The notes: generated from the letters alone by a model not told the origin. 21,086 nucleotides of DNA from Prevotellaceae bacterium (GCA_031257655.1 JAIROF010000049.1:1-21086); one strand, 5' to 3'; positions 5,538 to 12,880 are shown, counted from the first letter of the stretch. Translations and numbers: made by a program.

Positions 5538-6371
5538 ATGGGAAAAAAAATTAAAATCAGCAGAAAAAATACGCGCACCGCGCAAGGCTTCCTCTGGCGA
5601 ATGTGGAATAACTTTTACGTGCGCCACCTCATCCTGGCGGCGAGCACGGTGGCGCTGGCGCTGCTGCTCGTCAGCCTGTGGCTCATGGTGTACACGCGGC
5701 ACGGGAAAACCTTTGCGCTGCCCGAATTTATCGGCCTTTCGCTCGCCGACGCCCAGCGCCTGGCAAGGGAAAAGCACCTGCGCATTGAGGTCATCGATTC
5801 GGTCTACATCGCCGGAAAGCAGCGCGGCTCGGTGATTGAGCAAAACCCCAAGCCAAAAGTGCGGGTAAAAAACAACCGGACGGTTTTTTTGACGCTCAAC
5901 GCCACGGCCGCCAAAAAGGTAACCGCCCCATCTGCAGTGGGGCTATCGCTGCGGCAAGCTAAGGCAACCATTGAGCTGCAAGGCTTAGAGGTAGGGCGGC
6001 TAATCTTTACCTACGACATCGCCTCGGGCAACGTGATTGGGCAGCTCCACGCCGGACGTACCCTCAACGCCGGACGGCAGCTCAACGCCGGCAGCAAGGT
6101 TGACCTGATAATCGGCAAAAACCACGGCTCGGAGCACACCGTGCTGCCGCACCTTAAGGGGTTTTCGCTCCCCCTCGCCAAAAGCAGCATCATAGAAGCT
6201 TCGCTGAACATCGGCGCGGTGCGCTACGACGAATCCGTAAAAACCGTGGCGGATAGCCTCGAAGCAAGAGTATACGCGCAGCAGCCCGCTGCCGGCGACC
6301 ACACCTCGCTGGAGGTGGGGTCGTCCGTCAACATTTACCTTACGGTTAACCCAGCCCGCTTGGGAGAATAG
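5538..6371 (+). CDS. Single-pass membrane protein with three PASTA domains
   Basis: These 277 residues comprise a basic cytoplasmic N-terminus, one transmembrane helix (about 30-52, HLILAASTVALALLLVSLWL) and three extracytoplasmic PASTA repeats: about 58-127 (LPEFIGLSLADAQRLA), 130-200 (GLSLRQAKATIELQGL) and 205-272 (LPHLKGFSLPLAKSSI). PASTA domains bind peptidoglycan or muropeptides in other bacteria; no kinase or transpeptidase domain is attached, so this is the stand-alone Bacteroidota form. As I recall, orthologues commonly sit directly before rluD; here rluD is about 3 kb downstream, after a T9SS gene and a repeat-rich spacer. ATG 5538 is chosen because the promoter lies at 5476-5506. 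The next gene begins 6 bases after the stop, so the two form an operon. Confidence 0.88.
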   Translation: MGKKIKISRKNTRTAQGFLWRMWNNFYVRHLILAASTVALALLLVSLWLMVYTRHGKTFALPEFIGLSLADAQRLAREKHLRIEVIDSVYIAGKQRGSVIEQNPKPKVRVKNNRTVFLTLNATAAKKVTAPSAVGLSLRQAKATIELQGLEVGRLIFTYDIASGNVIGQLHAGRTLNAGRQLNAGSKVDLIIGKNHGSEHTVLPHLKGFSLPLAKSSIIEASLNIGAVRYDESVKTVADSLEARVYAQQPAAGDHTSLEVGSSVNIYLTVNPARLGE

Positions 6372-6377
6372 CATCGC

Positions 6378-8396
6378 ATGAGGAAACTTCGACATACAGG
6401 GACGCTCCTGCTGGCGCTGGCCGCCGTTGCACCCGCAGCGTCGGCTCAGGAGGCGCTACAGCAGCTTTTCCCCCGGCCCAGAATCGCCGCCCCCGCCGCC
6501 GCCCGCCAGCTGGCGCCGGGCAGCCCCGACACGCTCAACCTGCCCTTTTTCGACGACTTTTCGCAGCAGCCCTACGGCGCGCCCGACCGTAGAAGGTGGA
6601 CAGACAACGCGACGTTCATAAACGACGCCTACGGCGTAAATCCCCCCACCAAGGGCGTTGCCACGTTCGACATCCTGGACGCCGGCGGGCACGTGTACCG
6701 GCACGTGGGCAGCTCGTCCGCAGGCGCCGACACGCTCACCTCACGCCCAGTACGCCTCAGCCCTGCCCACGCCGGCGTGTACCTCAGCTTTGCCTACCAG
6801 CCAAAGGGCATGAGCGACGACATGCCGGAGCAGCCCGATTCGCTGACGCTACAGCTCTACGCCCCGGGAGTGGGGTGGATTGCGGCCTGGCACGCCTCCC
6901 CGGATACCTTCCGCGTCGATTCCGTCAAGGTGCTTAAGGAAAAGTATTTTTTGCAAACCCCGCACGACAAAATAGCGGCGGCCGCCGACATTACCACCCA
7001 ATTTTTTAAGGTGATGATCGGCATAGGCGACGCGCAATTCCTGCAGCCGGGCTTTCGGTTTCGCTTTATCAGCTACGCCACGCGAAGCCACTCCGACGTG
7101 CCGGGCAGGCTGGGCAACTGCGACATCTGGAATTTAGACCTGGTTTACCTCGACAAAGACCGTAGCGCCTCCGACACCATGCTCACCGACGTAGCCATAG
7201 CGCGCCCCCCGCAAAAGCTGCTCAAGGAGTACCACGCCATGCCGTGGCAACACCTCAAGGGCAGCCCCACGGCGCAGCAGGAGCAGCTGGTCTCCGCCGC
7301 AGAGGGACGAACAGGCGTAGCCATTGCCTACGCGCTGGGCAACCTGGGGGGCAGCACAACGGGCCTGCGCACCGACTTTGAGGTAACCTGCGCCAAGGGT
7401 GCGCCCGCTGCGCAAGCAAAGAAGTACTCCGGCGGCGCGATTAACATACAGGCGGACACCGCCCGCGCATACGAATTCAACCTGCCGCTGAACGATTTCC
7501 TCAACACGCCGCAGCCAAACGCCGATTCGGTGGCGTTCGACATTAAAACCATCATCTTTGACTATACCGTCAACCCAAGGCTGCTGAACGAGCTGCGCAC
7601 AAACGATACCGGAATGTTCCGCCAGGTGTTCTACGACTACTACGCCTACGACGACGGCACCGCCGAAAACGGGTTTGGCGTCTTTGGCGCAAACGTTTCC
7701 AGCGCTAAGGTGGCGGTAAAATACTTTTCCTACCTGCGCGATACGCTCAGCGGAGTTTACATCCACTTCAACAGCACGCAGGACAGCGGAAACATGCACC
7801 AGCTCAAGCTTGCGGTGTGGAGCGACATGGGCGGCCTGCCCAACGACGAAAGCATGCTCTACCTTGAGCCTAACCTCATGCCCCGGTACGACAGCCTCAA
7901 CGCCTTTACCTACTACAAGCTCGCCTCGCCGGTAGTGGTCGAGGGCACGTTCTACGTGGGGTGGGTGCAGCAGGCCTCGGCAATGCTCAACGTGGGATTT
8001 GACCGCAACAGCCGCCCCGCAGGAAAAATGTTCGTCAGCACCAACGGCTACACGTGGCAGCACTCGGTGTACGACGGGCAAGGCGCGCTCATGGTGCGCC
8101 CGTCGTTTGCAAGGCGAACAGACTACGCCAGCGCCGTTGCCCGCACCGCAGAGGCGCCCCTCAGCCTTGGCGCTTACCCCAACCCCGCGCGCAACGAGCT
8201 GCGCCTGCGCCTGCCCGACGAGCTGCGCAGCGCACCGTTGACCATAGAAATCTTCAACATCCTTGGCCAGCGCGTCCGCCACGAAGCGCTCGCCTCCGAA
8301 ACGGTAAACGTTGCGCCCCTGCCGCAGGGCGCCTACATCATCCGCCTTTGCCGGGGAACAAAAAATGTGGGGTACGCAAAGTTTGTGAAGAACTAA
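6378..8396 (+). CDS. Secreted protein with type IX secretion C-terminal sorting domain
   Basis: The 672-residue protein starts with a Sec signal peptide (residues 1-23, cut near ASAQ) and ends with a type A T9SS sorting domain from about residue 595. That domain shows GAYPNPARNELRL, IEIFNILGQRV, LPQGAYIIRL and the terminal KFVKN. The T9SS carries such proteins across the outer membrane and anchors or releases them (family knowledge). The N-terminal half has the pattern LPFFDDFS, GVATFDILDAGG, ADTLTS and VYLSFAYQPKGMSD, seen in a conserved but uncharacterised Bacteroidota cargo family; I see no catalytic motif. It lies 6 bases after the PASTA gene, implying joint transcription. The stop codon lies inside the first unit of a heptamer array, and its last 23 coding-end bases are duplicated at 9277-9299. 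Confidence 0.87.
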   Translation: MRKLRHTGTLLLALAAVAPAASAQEALQQLFPRPRIAAPAAARQLAPGSPDTLNLPFFDDFSQQPYGAPDRRRWTDNATFINDAYGVNPPTKGVATFDILDAGGHVYRHVGSSSAGADTLTSRPVRLSPAHAGVYLSFAYQPKGMSDDMPEQPDSLTLQLYAPGVGWIAAWHASPDTFRVDSVKVLKEKYFLQTPHDKIAAAADITTQFFKVMIGIGDAQFLQPGFRFRFISYATRSHSDVPGRLGNCDIWNLDLVYLDKDRSASDTMLTDVAIARPPQKLLKEYHAMPWQHLKGSPTAQQEQLVSAAEGRTGVAIAYALGNLGGSTTGLRTDFEVTCAKGAPAAQAKKYSGGAINIQADTARAYEFNLPLNDFLNTPQPNADSVAFDIKTIIFDYTVNPRLLNELRTNDTGMFRQVFYDYYAYDDGTAENGFGVFGANVSSAKVAVKYFSYLRDTLSGVYIHFNSTQDSGNMHQLKLAVWSDMGGLPNDESMLYLEPNLMPRYDSLNAFTYYKLASPVVVEGTFYVGWVQQASAMLNVGFDRNSRPAGKMFVSTNGYTWQHSVYDGQGALMVRPSFARRTDYASAVARTAEAPLSLGAYPNPARNELRLRLPDELRSAPLTIEIFNILGQRVRHEALASETVNVAPLPQGAYIIRLCRGTKNVGYAKFVKN

Positions 8397-8439
8397 AAAC
8401 TAAAAACTAAAAACTAAAAACTAAGAACTAAGAACTACG
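8391..8439 (+). repeat. Heptamer tandem repeat (AACTAAA)x7, overlapping a stop codon
   Basis: Seven units of seven bases (four AACTAAA, two AACTAAG, one AACTACG) begin at the last codons of the T9SS gene. The same heptamer on the opposite strand makes the array at 20999-21086. Confidence 0.9.
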
Positions 8440-8455
8440 CTTGAATATCTACGAT

Positions 8456-8506
8456 CGGCGTAGCGTGGGCGCTACGTCGGGTTAAAAGCAAGGCCATAGC
8501 CTTGCA
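8456..8506 (+). repeat. Two-palindrome repeat element, copy A
   Basis: A CGGCGTAG...CTACGTCG palindrome (8456-8479) is followed by GCAAGGC/GCCTTGC (8488-8505), joined by GGTTAAAA. The same pair occurs inverted at 9223-9272 and 20942-20991. A partial extra CGGCGTAGCGTGGACGC unit follows near 8516-8533. Confidence 0.8.
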
Positions 8507-8633
8507 AAACTTAACTCGGCGTAGCGTGGACGCACGCTGAGCGCGTGATGTCATCTCGGCGCCGCAAGCACCCTTCCAAATTTCCTGCCACCAAAAAAAC
8601 ATGCCAAAGCCGCTTTTCTTCGCGAAAAATTGG

Positions 8634-8641
8634 TATCTTTG
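8634..8641 (+). promoter_or_regulatory. -7 box of the antitoxin-like gene
   Basis: TATCTTTG followed by GC is an exact TAnnTTTG match 26 bases before ATG 8668. It rules out the longer upstream reading frame from 8545, since that start would lie before the promoter. Confidence 0.65.
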
Positions 8642-8667
8642 CGGCGAACACCAAACGCTGCAAGACC

Positions 8668-8841
8668 ATGATTGTAAAAGAAAAAAAATCGCATATACCC
8701 CGCTACGATGAAGATGAAACGCTGATGAGCAAAGAGGACTTCTTTGCAAAAATCAATAAATCGCTGGCAGAAATAAAGGAGGGGAAAGCAACAGTAGCCA
8801 GTACAAAAGAGGAGCTGGCTGCTTTTCTGGAAAGCGTATGA
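8668..8841 (+). CDS. Antitoxin-like small protein
   Basis: The 57-residue acidic protein MIVKEKKSHIP... contains RYDEDETLMSKEDFFAKINKSLAEIKEGK and ends in KEELAAFLESV. This matches the layout of short Bacteroidota antitoxins placed before RelE/ParE-type toxins: a middle MSKE-FFAKI block and a C-terminal KEEL-FL block. It would neutralise a toxin by direct binding and often represses its own promoter (family knowledge). ATG 8668 is used because the -7 box is at 8634-8641. The stop overlaps the ATG of a tiny second frame by four bases (ATGA), the coupling typical of toxin-antitoxin pairs. That second frame is broken, so the antitoxin seems orphaned. Confidence 0.65.
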   Translation: MIVKEKKSHIPRYDEDETLMSKEDFFAKINKSLAEIKEGKATVASTKEELAAFLESV

Positions 8842-8915
8842 CTGCTGCCTACATTTCAGACACTGCCAAAGCAGACATCGCCCGCTCTGCATTTGGGCAT
8901 TACGACGACAGGTAG
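8838..8915 (+). pseudogene. Remnant of a toxin gene (RelE/ParE type suspected)
   Basis: Starting in an ATGA overlap with the antitoxin, this frame encodes only 25 residues (MTAAYISDTAKADIARSAFG...) before TAG. The opening resembles the first strand and helix of RelE/ParE toxins (pattern F/Y-x-x-TAxxDIA), whose normal length is about 90-100 residues. The following bases show no continuation with the family's catalytic basic residues. I infer a toxin lost by deletion; the toxin class is uncertain. Confidence 0.45.
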
Positions 8916-9080
8916 GAGCAGCAGCCGAAAATTGCCCGCAAAAATCGTACAGTCGCCATAAATGTGCCATAAACAACCCGCCGAGCAATGATTAGCATGC
9001 TACAGCCAATGTTTTACGCTCGTTTTACCCCCAAATAAAAAAATCTGTCGTTATCTGTTTTAACCTGTGTCGTCTGCGTG

Positions 9081-9173
9081 CTTTTCGCACAGCCTCCAAA
9101 GGAGAGGGGTGGCTTGCGCCGAATGTCGAGTCCCTGCTCCCCCTCTCCTTTGGAGAGGGGTCGGGGGTGAGGT
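9081..9173. repeat. Dispersed CTCCTTTGGAG repeat, copy 2, with inverted arms
   Basis: 9094-9109 and 9140-9155 are perfect 16-bp inverted repeats with a 30-base spacer. The outer parts (9081-9097 and 9148-9172) match the single copy at 2181-2222, so this looks like a nested or head-to-head double copy. Confidence 0.75.
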
Positions 9174-9222
9174 CTGCTGAGTAAATCAGCAAGATGACAT
9201 TGCGAAAGTTGAATTTTTATAT

Positions 9223-9272
9223 GCAAGGCTGGAGCCTTGCTGTTAACCCGACGTAGCGTGGACGCTACGCCG
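9223..9272 (-). repeat. Two-palindrome repeat element, copy C (inverted)
   Basis: GCAAGGCTGGAGCCTTGC (9223-9240), then TGTTAACC, then a CGACGTAG...CTACGCCG palindrome (9249-9272). It is the reverse complement of the arrangement at 8456-8506. Confidence 0.8.
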
Positions 9273-9276
9273 AGCG

Positions 9277-9336
9277 GGGGTACGCAAAGTTTGTGAAGAG
9301 CTAAGAGCTACGCTTGAATATTTACGCTCGGCGTAG
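9277..9336 (+). repeat. Duplicate of the T9SS gene tail and its downstream flank
   Basis: 9277-9299 is identical to 8369-8391 (the codons for the end of the T9SS protein), and 9308-9336 matches 8435-8463 in 27 of 29 bases. Between them this copy has about two heptamer units (GCTAAGA, GCTACG) instead of seven. Confidence 0.85.
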
Positions 9337-9375
9337 GCGCTATATACTGCGCTCGGCATAGTTTTGTGTAAAAAT

Positions 9376-9468
9376 AGCACGCAGATGGCGCAGATTTTTA
9401 TGATTTGCGCAGATGAAAAAACGGCTAAAATCTGCGCAAATCATAAAAATCTGCGCCATCTGCGCGCT
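9376..9468. repeat. Very long perfect hairpin, 39-bp arms
   Basis: The arms 9376-9414 and 9430-9468 are complementary at 38 of 39 positions around a 15-base loop. The arm sequence contains GGCGCAGATTTTTATGATTT. Similar palindromes are, from memory, scattered in other Bacteroidota genomes. A run of A bases follows, so on the minus strand the hairpin is preceded rather than followed by T; it is not a standard terminator. Confidence 0.85.
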
Positions 9469-9494
9469 AAAAAAACAAATCGCAGCTTTCGACC

Positions 9495-10577
9495 GTGCGA
9501 AGTATAAATAGAATAATTAATGCAAAAACCTACAATACATTTCATTCATTGAACCACACCACAGCCACCGACGACGCCGAGGAATCGGACATGTACGAGC
9601 ACTTCAGCTTTACGGCCGACAGGGGGCAAGCCGTTGTGCGGGTAGACAAGTTCCTGACCAACCGGCTGGAGCACGTGTCGCGCAACCGCGTGCAGAACGC
9701 TGCCGACGCCGGAAATATTCTGGCCAACGGTACGCCTGTAAAATCGAGCTACAAGGTAAAGCCGCTTGACGTTGTTTCGGTGGTTTTGCCGTATCCGCCG
9801 CGCGTCGTAGAGATTACCCCCGAAAACATCCCGCTCCACATCCTCTACGAAGACGACGATGTGATTGTGCTCAACAAGGCGGCGGGCATGGTGGTGCATC
9901 CGGGGCACGGCAACTTTAGCGGCACGCTGGTAAACGCCCTCGCATGGCGCCTGCGCGACTTGCCCCTGTTTGCTGAGGGAAGCGTCAGGGCCGGGCTGGT
10001 GCACCGCATCGACAAAAATACGTCGGGCGTCATGGTGGCGGCAAAGAACGAAATCGCGCACAACCGCCTCGCCAAGCAGTTTTTTGACCACACCATTGAG
10101 CGCCTGTACGTGGCCTTAGCGTGGGGCACGCCCGCCCCGCCGGAGGGCGCCATCACGGGTAATATTGGGCGCAGCGCGCGCGACAGAATCCGGATGCAGG
10201 TCTTTCCCGACGGCGAGCAGGGCAAGCGCGCCGTGACCCACTACCGCGTGACGGAGAGCCTTGGCTACGTGTCGCTCTTGGAGTGCAGGCTCGAAACGGG
10301 GCGTACGCACCAAATCCGGGCGCACATGGAGCATATTGGGCACCCGCTGTTCAACGACGAGCGGTACGGAGGAAATGTAATCCTGAAGGGAACAACGTTT
10401 AGCCGATACCGGCAGTTTGTGCAAAACTGCTTCGAGGCGCTACCCCGCCACGCCTTGCACGCAAAGGTGCTGGGATTTGCGCACCCCTCCACAGGACAGG
10501 CTATGCGCTTTGAAACGCCGCTGCCGCAAGATATGGCAGCGGTGGTAGAGCGCTGGCGAAAGTACGCAGGCGGCTGA
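9495..10577 (+). CDS. rluD: 23S rRNA pseudouridine synthase, RluD family
   Basis: An S4 RNA-binding domain (about residues 48-95, VRVDKFLTNRLEHVSRNRVQ) precedes the RluA/RluD catalytic domain. The active-site motif HRIDKNTSGVMVA has the catalytic Asp173, and LETGRTHQIRAHM with HPLFNDERYGG comes later. The enzyme isomerises uridines in helix 69 of 23S rRNA (1911/1915/1917 in E. coli numbering). The 360-residue length uses GTG 9495. TTG 9549 and ATG 9591 are also possible starts; homologues usually begin with a short acidic stretch before YEHF, so 9549 is attractive, and a near -7 box (TACATTTC, 9536-9543) is nearby. It converges on the next gene with 26 bases between stops. It lies well downstream of the PASTA gene it often follows. 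Confidence 0.93.
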   Translation: MRSINRIINAKTYNTFHSLNHTTATDDAEESDMYEHFSFTADRGQAVVRVDKFLTNRLEHVSRNRVQNAADAGNILANGTPVKSSYKVKPLDVVSVVLPYPPRVVEITPENIPLHILYEDDDVIVLNKAAGMVVHPGHGNFSGTLVNALAWRLRDLPLFAEGSVRAGLVHRIDKNTSGVMVAAKNEIAHNRLAKQFFDHTIERLYVALAWGTPAPPEGAITGNIGRSARDRIRMQVFPDGEQGKRAVTHYRVTESLGYVSLLECRLETGRTHQIRAHMEHIGHPLFNDERYGGNVILKGTTFSRYRQFVQNCFEALPRHALHAKVLGFAHPSTGQAMRFETPLPQDMAAVVERWRKYAGG

Positions 10578-10603
10578 CGACGGCGCTGCGCGGGTACTGC
10601 CGC

Positions 10604-11395
10604 CTACGTAAGCAGCGAATGGCGCATAATCTCCTGCTGAACGGTTGCCTCGGCGATAGAAATAAACGGCGGCTCTTCGCTGCGCAGGCCGGCAACAAAG
10701 CTCGCCAGCTCCTTCTCTCGGCTTTCCGCTTCGGACAGGAAAGGAAAGGAAAGCATTTCCCCGTCAAACGCCTTAGCGTCCGCCGCGCGCTTCAGCACGT
10801 TCACCACCGCTATGCCCTTGCTGCCGAAAAAGCGCAGCTCGTGCCGCGCCGTAAGGGCGCCGCTGCTCAACCAAAAGTAGGCGGAGGCCGTGTTGACAAA
10901 ATCGGCGCGAAAGCCAAGCACGCTAACGTTGCGGGGAACAATGGCGCGCAGCTTCTCCACCTTGCCGAGCTTGGCCTTCACGGCGCCGGCAACCGCCATC
11001 GCCTCCGCGTGCAGGCCGGATACCGCCGGCGGCTTGCTGCCTTCAAAATCAATGTACACCTGCACCAGCTTCACCTCGCCAACCTGCTGCAGCACGTCGA
11101 AAATGCGCCATTCGTACAGCTGCGAAGCCGAAAATTGCAGCTTTACGCCGGCCTCGGCAACCAGCTTGCCCAGCTGCTGCGCTTCGCCCGGCAGCAGCGC
11201 GTGGCGCTGCACAAACAGGTGGCAAAGAGCCTGCACGTACGGGCCAACCTCCGTGAGCGAGCGCAGCGTATGCACAAACACCAGGTTGACGTCGCTGTCC
11301 GGCGCAGCGCCGAACGTTGTCGCGCAGCCAAGACGGTGAAGGCAGCGGACAAAATCTTCCTTTTCGGTGGTAAAGTTAAGCAGCAAGGCTTTCAT
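10604..11395 (-). CDS. Degenerate Gfo/Idh/MocA-like protein without the NAD-binding motif
   Basis: These 263 residues resemble Gfo/Idh/MocA oxidoreductases from about residue 35: VNLVFVHTLRSL...YVQALCHLFVQRHALL...GEAQQLGKLVAEAGVKLQFS follows the order of the end of the Rossmann fold. A C-terminal beta-sheet part (VQVYIDFEGSK, FVNTASAYFWL, HELRFFGSKGIAVVNVL) follows. The GxGxxG loop is missing, the N-terminus is short, and the usual EKP catalytic lysine is replaced (FVQRHALL), so catalysis as a dehydrogenase is unlikely. The frame is intact, so it may be a non-enzymatic paralogue. I recognise the fold but not the role. A -7 box lies at 11416-11423. A same-length plus-strand frame over this locus has no recognisable domain. 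Confidence 0.7.
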   Translation of the reverse strand: MKALLLNFTTEKEDFVRCLHRLGCATTFGAAPDSDVNLVFVHTLRSLTEVGPYVQALCHLFVQRHALLPGEAQQLGKLVAEAGVKLQFSASQLYEWRIFDVLQQVGEVKLVQVYIDFEGSKPPAVSGLHAEAMAVAGAVKAKLGKVEKLRAIVPRNVSVLGFRADFVNTASAYFWLSSGALTARHELRFFGSKGIAVVNVLKRAADAKAFDGEMLSFPFLSEAESREKELASFVAGLRSEEPPFISIAEATVQQEIMRHSLLT

Positions 11396-11415
11396 TTTAT
11401 CGACTTTTAATTATG

Positions 11416-11447
11416 CAAAAATAGCTAACCCAAGCTTATATAGCCAA
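11416..11447 (-). promoter_or_regulatory. Promoter of the Gfo/Idh/MocA-like gene
   Basis: On the minus strand TATTTTTG (11416-11423) is an exact -7 match, with TTG (11445-11447) about 21 bases upstream as the -33 element. The leader would be about 15-20 bases. This also supports the minus-strand gene over the overlapping plus-strand frame. Confidence 0.6.
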
Positions 11448-11540
11448 GTTACTTATCAACAAACCGTTAACTTTGATTGTAAATATATGGTAGTAAGGCG
11501 AATGTAGCTTGTTTTGTAAATTTATTTTCGCGCCGCCGCC

Positions 11541-11571
11541 TTGTAGAACTTGGATTTTTCATGTAAGTTTG
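11541..11571 (+). promoter_or_regulatory. Promoter of the pcm operon
   Basis: TTG (11541-11543), 20 bases, then TAAGTTTG (11564-11571), followed by GC. Transcription near 11578 places ATG 11592 as the start of pcm and excludes the in-frame TTG at 11550. Confidence 0.75.
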
Positions 11572-11591
11572 CACCTCAAAAAAACAAGAAA

Positions 11592-12236
11592 ATGCTGCTT
11601 GATTCGCTTCAACATAAAGGATTACGCCAACGATTGCTGCAAACGCTGTACAGCAAGGGGGTGAGCGACGAGCGGGTGCTCACGGCGATGGGCGGCGTGC
11701 CGCGACACTTTTTCCTTGAGCGCGGGCTCGACAAAATCGCCTACGACGATAAGGCGCTCCCCATCGGCGCGGGGCAAACGATTTCGCAGCCCTACACCGT
11801 GGCGTGGCAAACGCAGCTGCTCCACGTGGCGCCGGGCGAAAAGGTGCTGGAAATCGGCACCGGCTCCGGCTACCAGGCCGCCGTGCTCTGCGAGCTGGGC
11901 GCCAACCTGTACAGCATTGAGCGCCAACGCCTGCTCCACGAAAAGGCCAAAAGCTTGCTGGCGCAAATGGGGTACCACCCCACCCTCATCTACGGCGACG
12001 GCTTTGAGGGGCTGCCATCCCAAGCCCCCTTTGCAAAGATAATCGTAACCTGCGGCGCAGGCCATGTGCCCCAGCCGCTGCTCAGCCAGCTGGCGGTGGG
12101 CGGGAGAATGGTGATCCCCGTAAAAACAGAAAAGGCGCTGCACATGTTCGCCTTTGACCGCGTAAGCAAAACCGAAATCCGGCAAATCAAGCTCAACGAA
12201 TGCTCATTTGTGCCCATGCTACAGGGCCTTAGCTGA
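11592..12236 (+). CDS. pcm: Protein-L-isoaspartate O-methyltransferase
   Basis: The 214-residue SAM-dependent methyltransferase has the PIMT order: VPRHFFLE near residue 35, AYDDKALPIGAGQTISQPYTVA (the isoaspartate-peptide binding region), SAM-binding EIGTGSGYQ at residues 87-95, and IIVTCGAGHVPQPLLSQL with GGRMVIPV near the end. It methylates isoaspartyl residues in damaged proteins so they can revert to aspartate. Length and motifs are normal. ATG 11592 is chosen because the promoter is at 11541-11571. A metallo-beta-lactamase-fold gene starts 8 bases after the stop, so the pair is an operon closed by the terminator near 12945. Confidence 0.95.
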   Translation: MLLDSLQHKGLRQRLLQTLYSKGVSDERVLTAMGGVPRHFFLERGLDKIAYDDKALPIGAGQTISQPYTVAWQTQLLHVAPGEKVLEIGTGSGYQAAVLCELGANLYSIERQRLLHEKAKSLLAQMGYHPTLIYGDGFEGLPSQAPFAKIIVTCGAGHVPQPLLSQLAVGGRMVIPVKTEKALHMFAFDRVSKTEIRQIKLNECSFVPMLQGLS

Positions 12237-12244
12237 AAAATACT

Positions 12245-12880
12245 ATGGAAATAAAAACGTTTATATTCAACCCTTTTCGGGTCAACACCTACGTAGCGTG
12301 GGACGAAAGCGGCGAATGCATCTTCATCGACGCAGGCTGCAGCGCCGAGCGGGAGCAAGGCCGCATAGCCGAATTTGTTGCAGAAAAAAACCTTACGCCC
12401 GTTGCGCTGGTCAACACGCATGCGCACGTTGACCACATTGCAGGCAACGCCTTTTTGTGCACGCGCTACGGCATCGACAGCTACCTGCACCGGGACGACT
12501 TCTACAACCTCAGCCACGCTGCCGCCCACGGCCGGATGTTCGGGCTTGAGGCGCCAACGCCGCCAACCCCCAAAGCGCTCGGCGCCGACATCGCGTTTGG
12601 CCGCACGCGCCTGCAGGTGCTGCACACGCCCGGGCACAGCAAGGGCTGCGTTTCGCTCTACGGCGAACGGCAAGGCGTAGTGTTCACCGGCGACACGCTG
12701 TTTAAGGGCAGCATTGGCCGCTCCGACCTCCCCGGCGGAGACCTCAACCAGCTCATGAGCAGCCTCCACCTCGTCCTGATGTGCCTCCCCAACGAAACCA
12801 TCGTAAAGCCCGGACACGGCTTCGAAACAACCATCGGCAGCGAAAAATGGCAAAACCCCTTCCTGCAGCCAACCGAGTGA
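12245..12880 (+). CDS. Metallo-beta-lactamase-fold hydrolase (glyoxalase II-like)
   Basis: The 211-residue protein has the full metal-binding set of the fold: H59-x-H61-x-D63-H64 in NTHAHVDHIAGN, the later His in HTPGHSKGCVSLY, Asp in VFTGDTLF and the last His in IVKPGHG. SIGRSDLPGG is typical of the short glyoxalase II-like (GloB-type) subfamily that hydrolyses thioesters such as S-lactoylglutathione in other bacteria; the true substrate here is unknown. No persulfide dioxygenase extension is present. It follows pcm by 8 bases and shares its promoter. A pair of strong hairpins follows the stop. Confidence 0.9.
   Translation: MEIKTFIFNPFRVNTYVAWDESGECIFIDAGCSAEREQGRIAEFVAEKNLTPVALVNTHAHVDHIAGNAFLCTRYGIDSYLHRDDFYNLSHAAAHGRMFGLEAPTPPTPKALGADIAFGRTRLQVLHTPGHSKGCVSLYGERQGVVFTGDTLFKGSIGRSDLPGGDLNQLMSSLHLVLMCLPNETIVKPGHGFETTIGSEKWQNPFLQPTE

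Larger units (their letters stand above)
8916..9494. other. Repeat-dense intergenic region before rluD
   Basis: No credible gene is present. In order it holds a CTCCTTTGGAG-type inverted repeat (9094-9155), a two-palindrome element (9223-9272), a duplicate of the 3' tail of the T9SS gene plus its flank (9277-9336), and a very long hairpin (9376-9468). The stretch 8916-9080 shows nothing I can name. Confidence 0.75.

Noticed and set aside
7134..8282. Minus-strand open frame of 382 codons inside the T9SS gene
   Set aside because: Antisense shadow of high-GC coding DNA. The plus strand has a signal peptide and a clear sorting domain.
8545..8667. N-terminal extension of the antitoxin-like protein
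   Set aside because: The -7 box at 8634-8641 lies inside it, and the extension is basic and unrelated to the family.
9376..9468. Intrinsic terminator
   Set aside because: The stem is far too long and is followed by A rather than T on the plus strand. No gene ends directly before it on either strand.
10619..11410. Plus-strand open frame equal in length to the Gfo/Idh/MocA-like gene
   Set aside because: No domain is recognisable and no promoter precedes it. The minus frame shows a family pattern and a matching promoter at 11416-11447.
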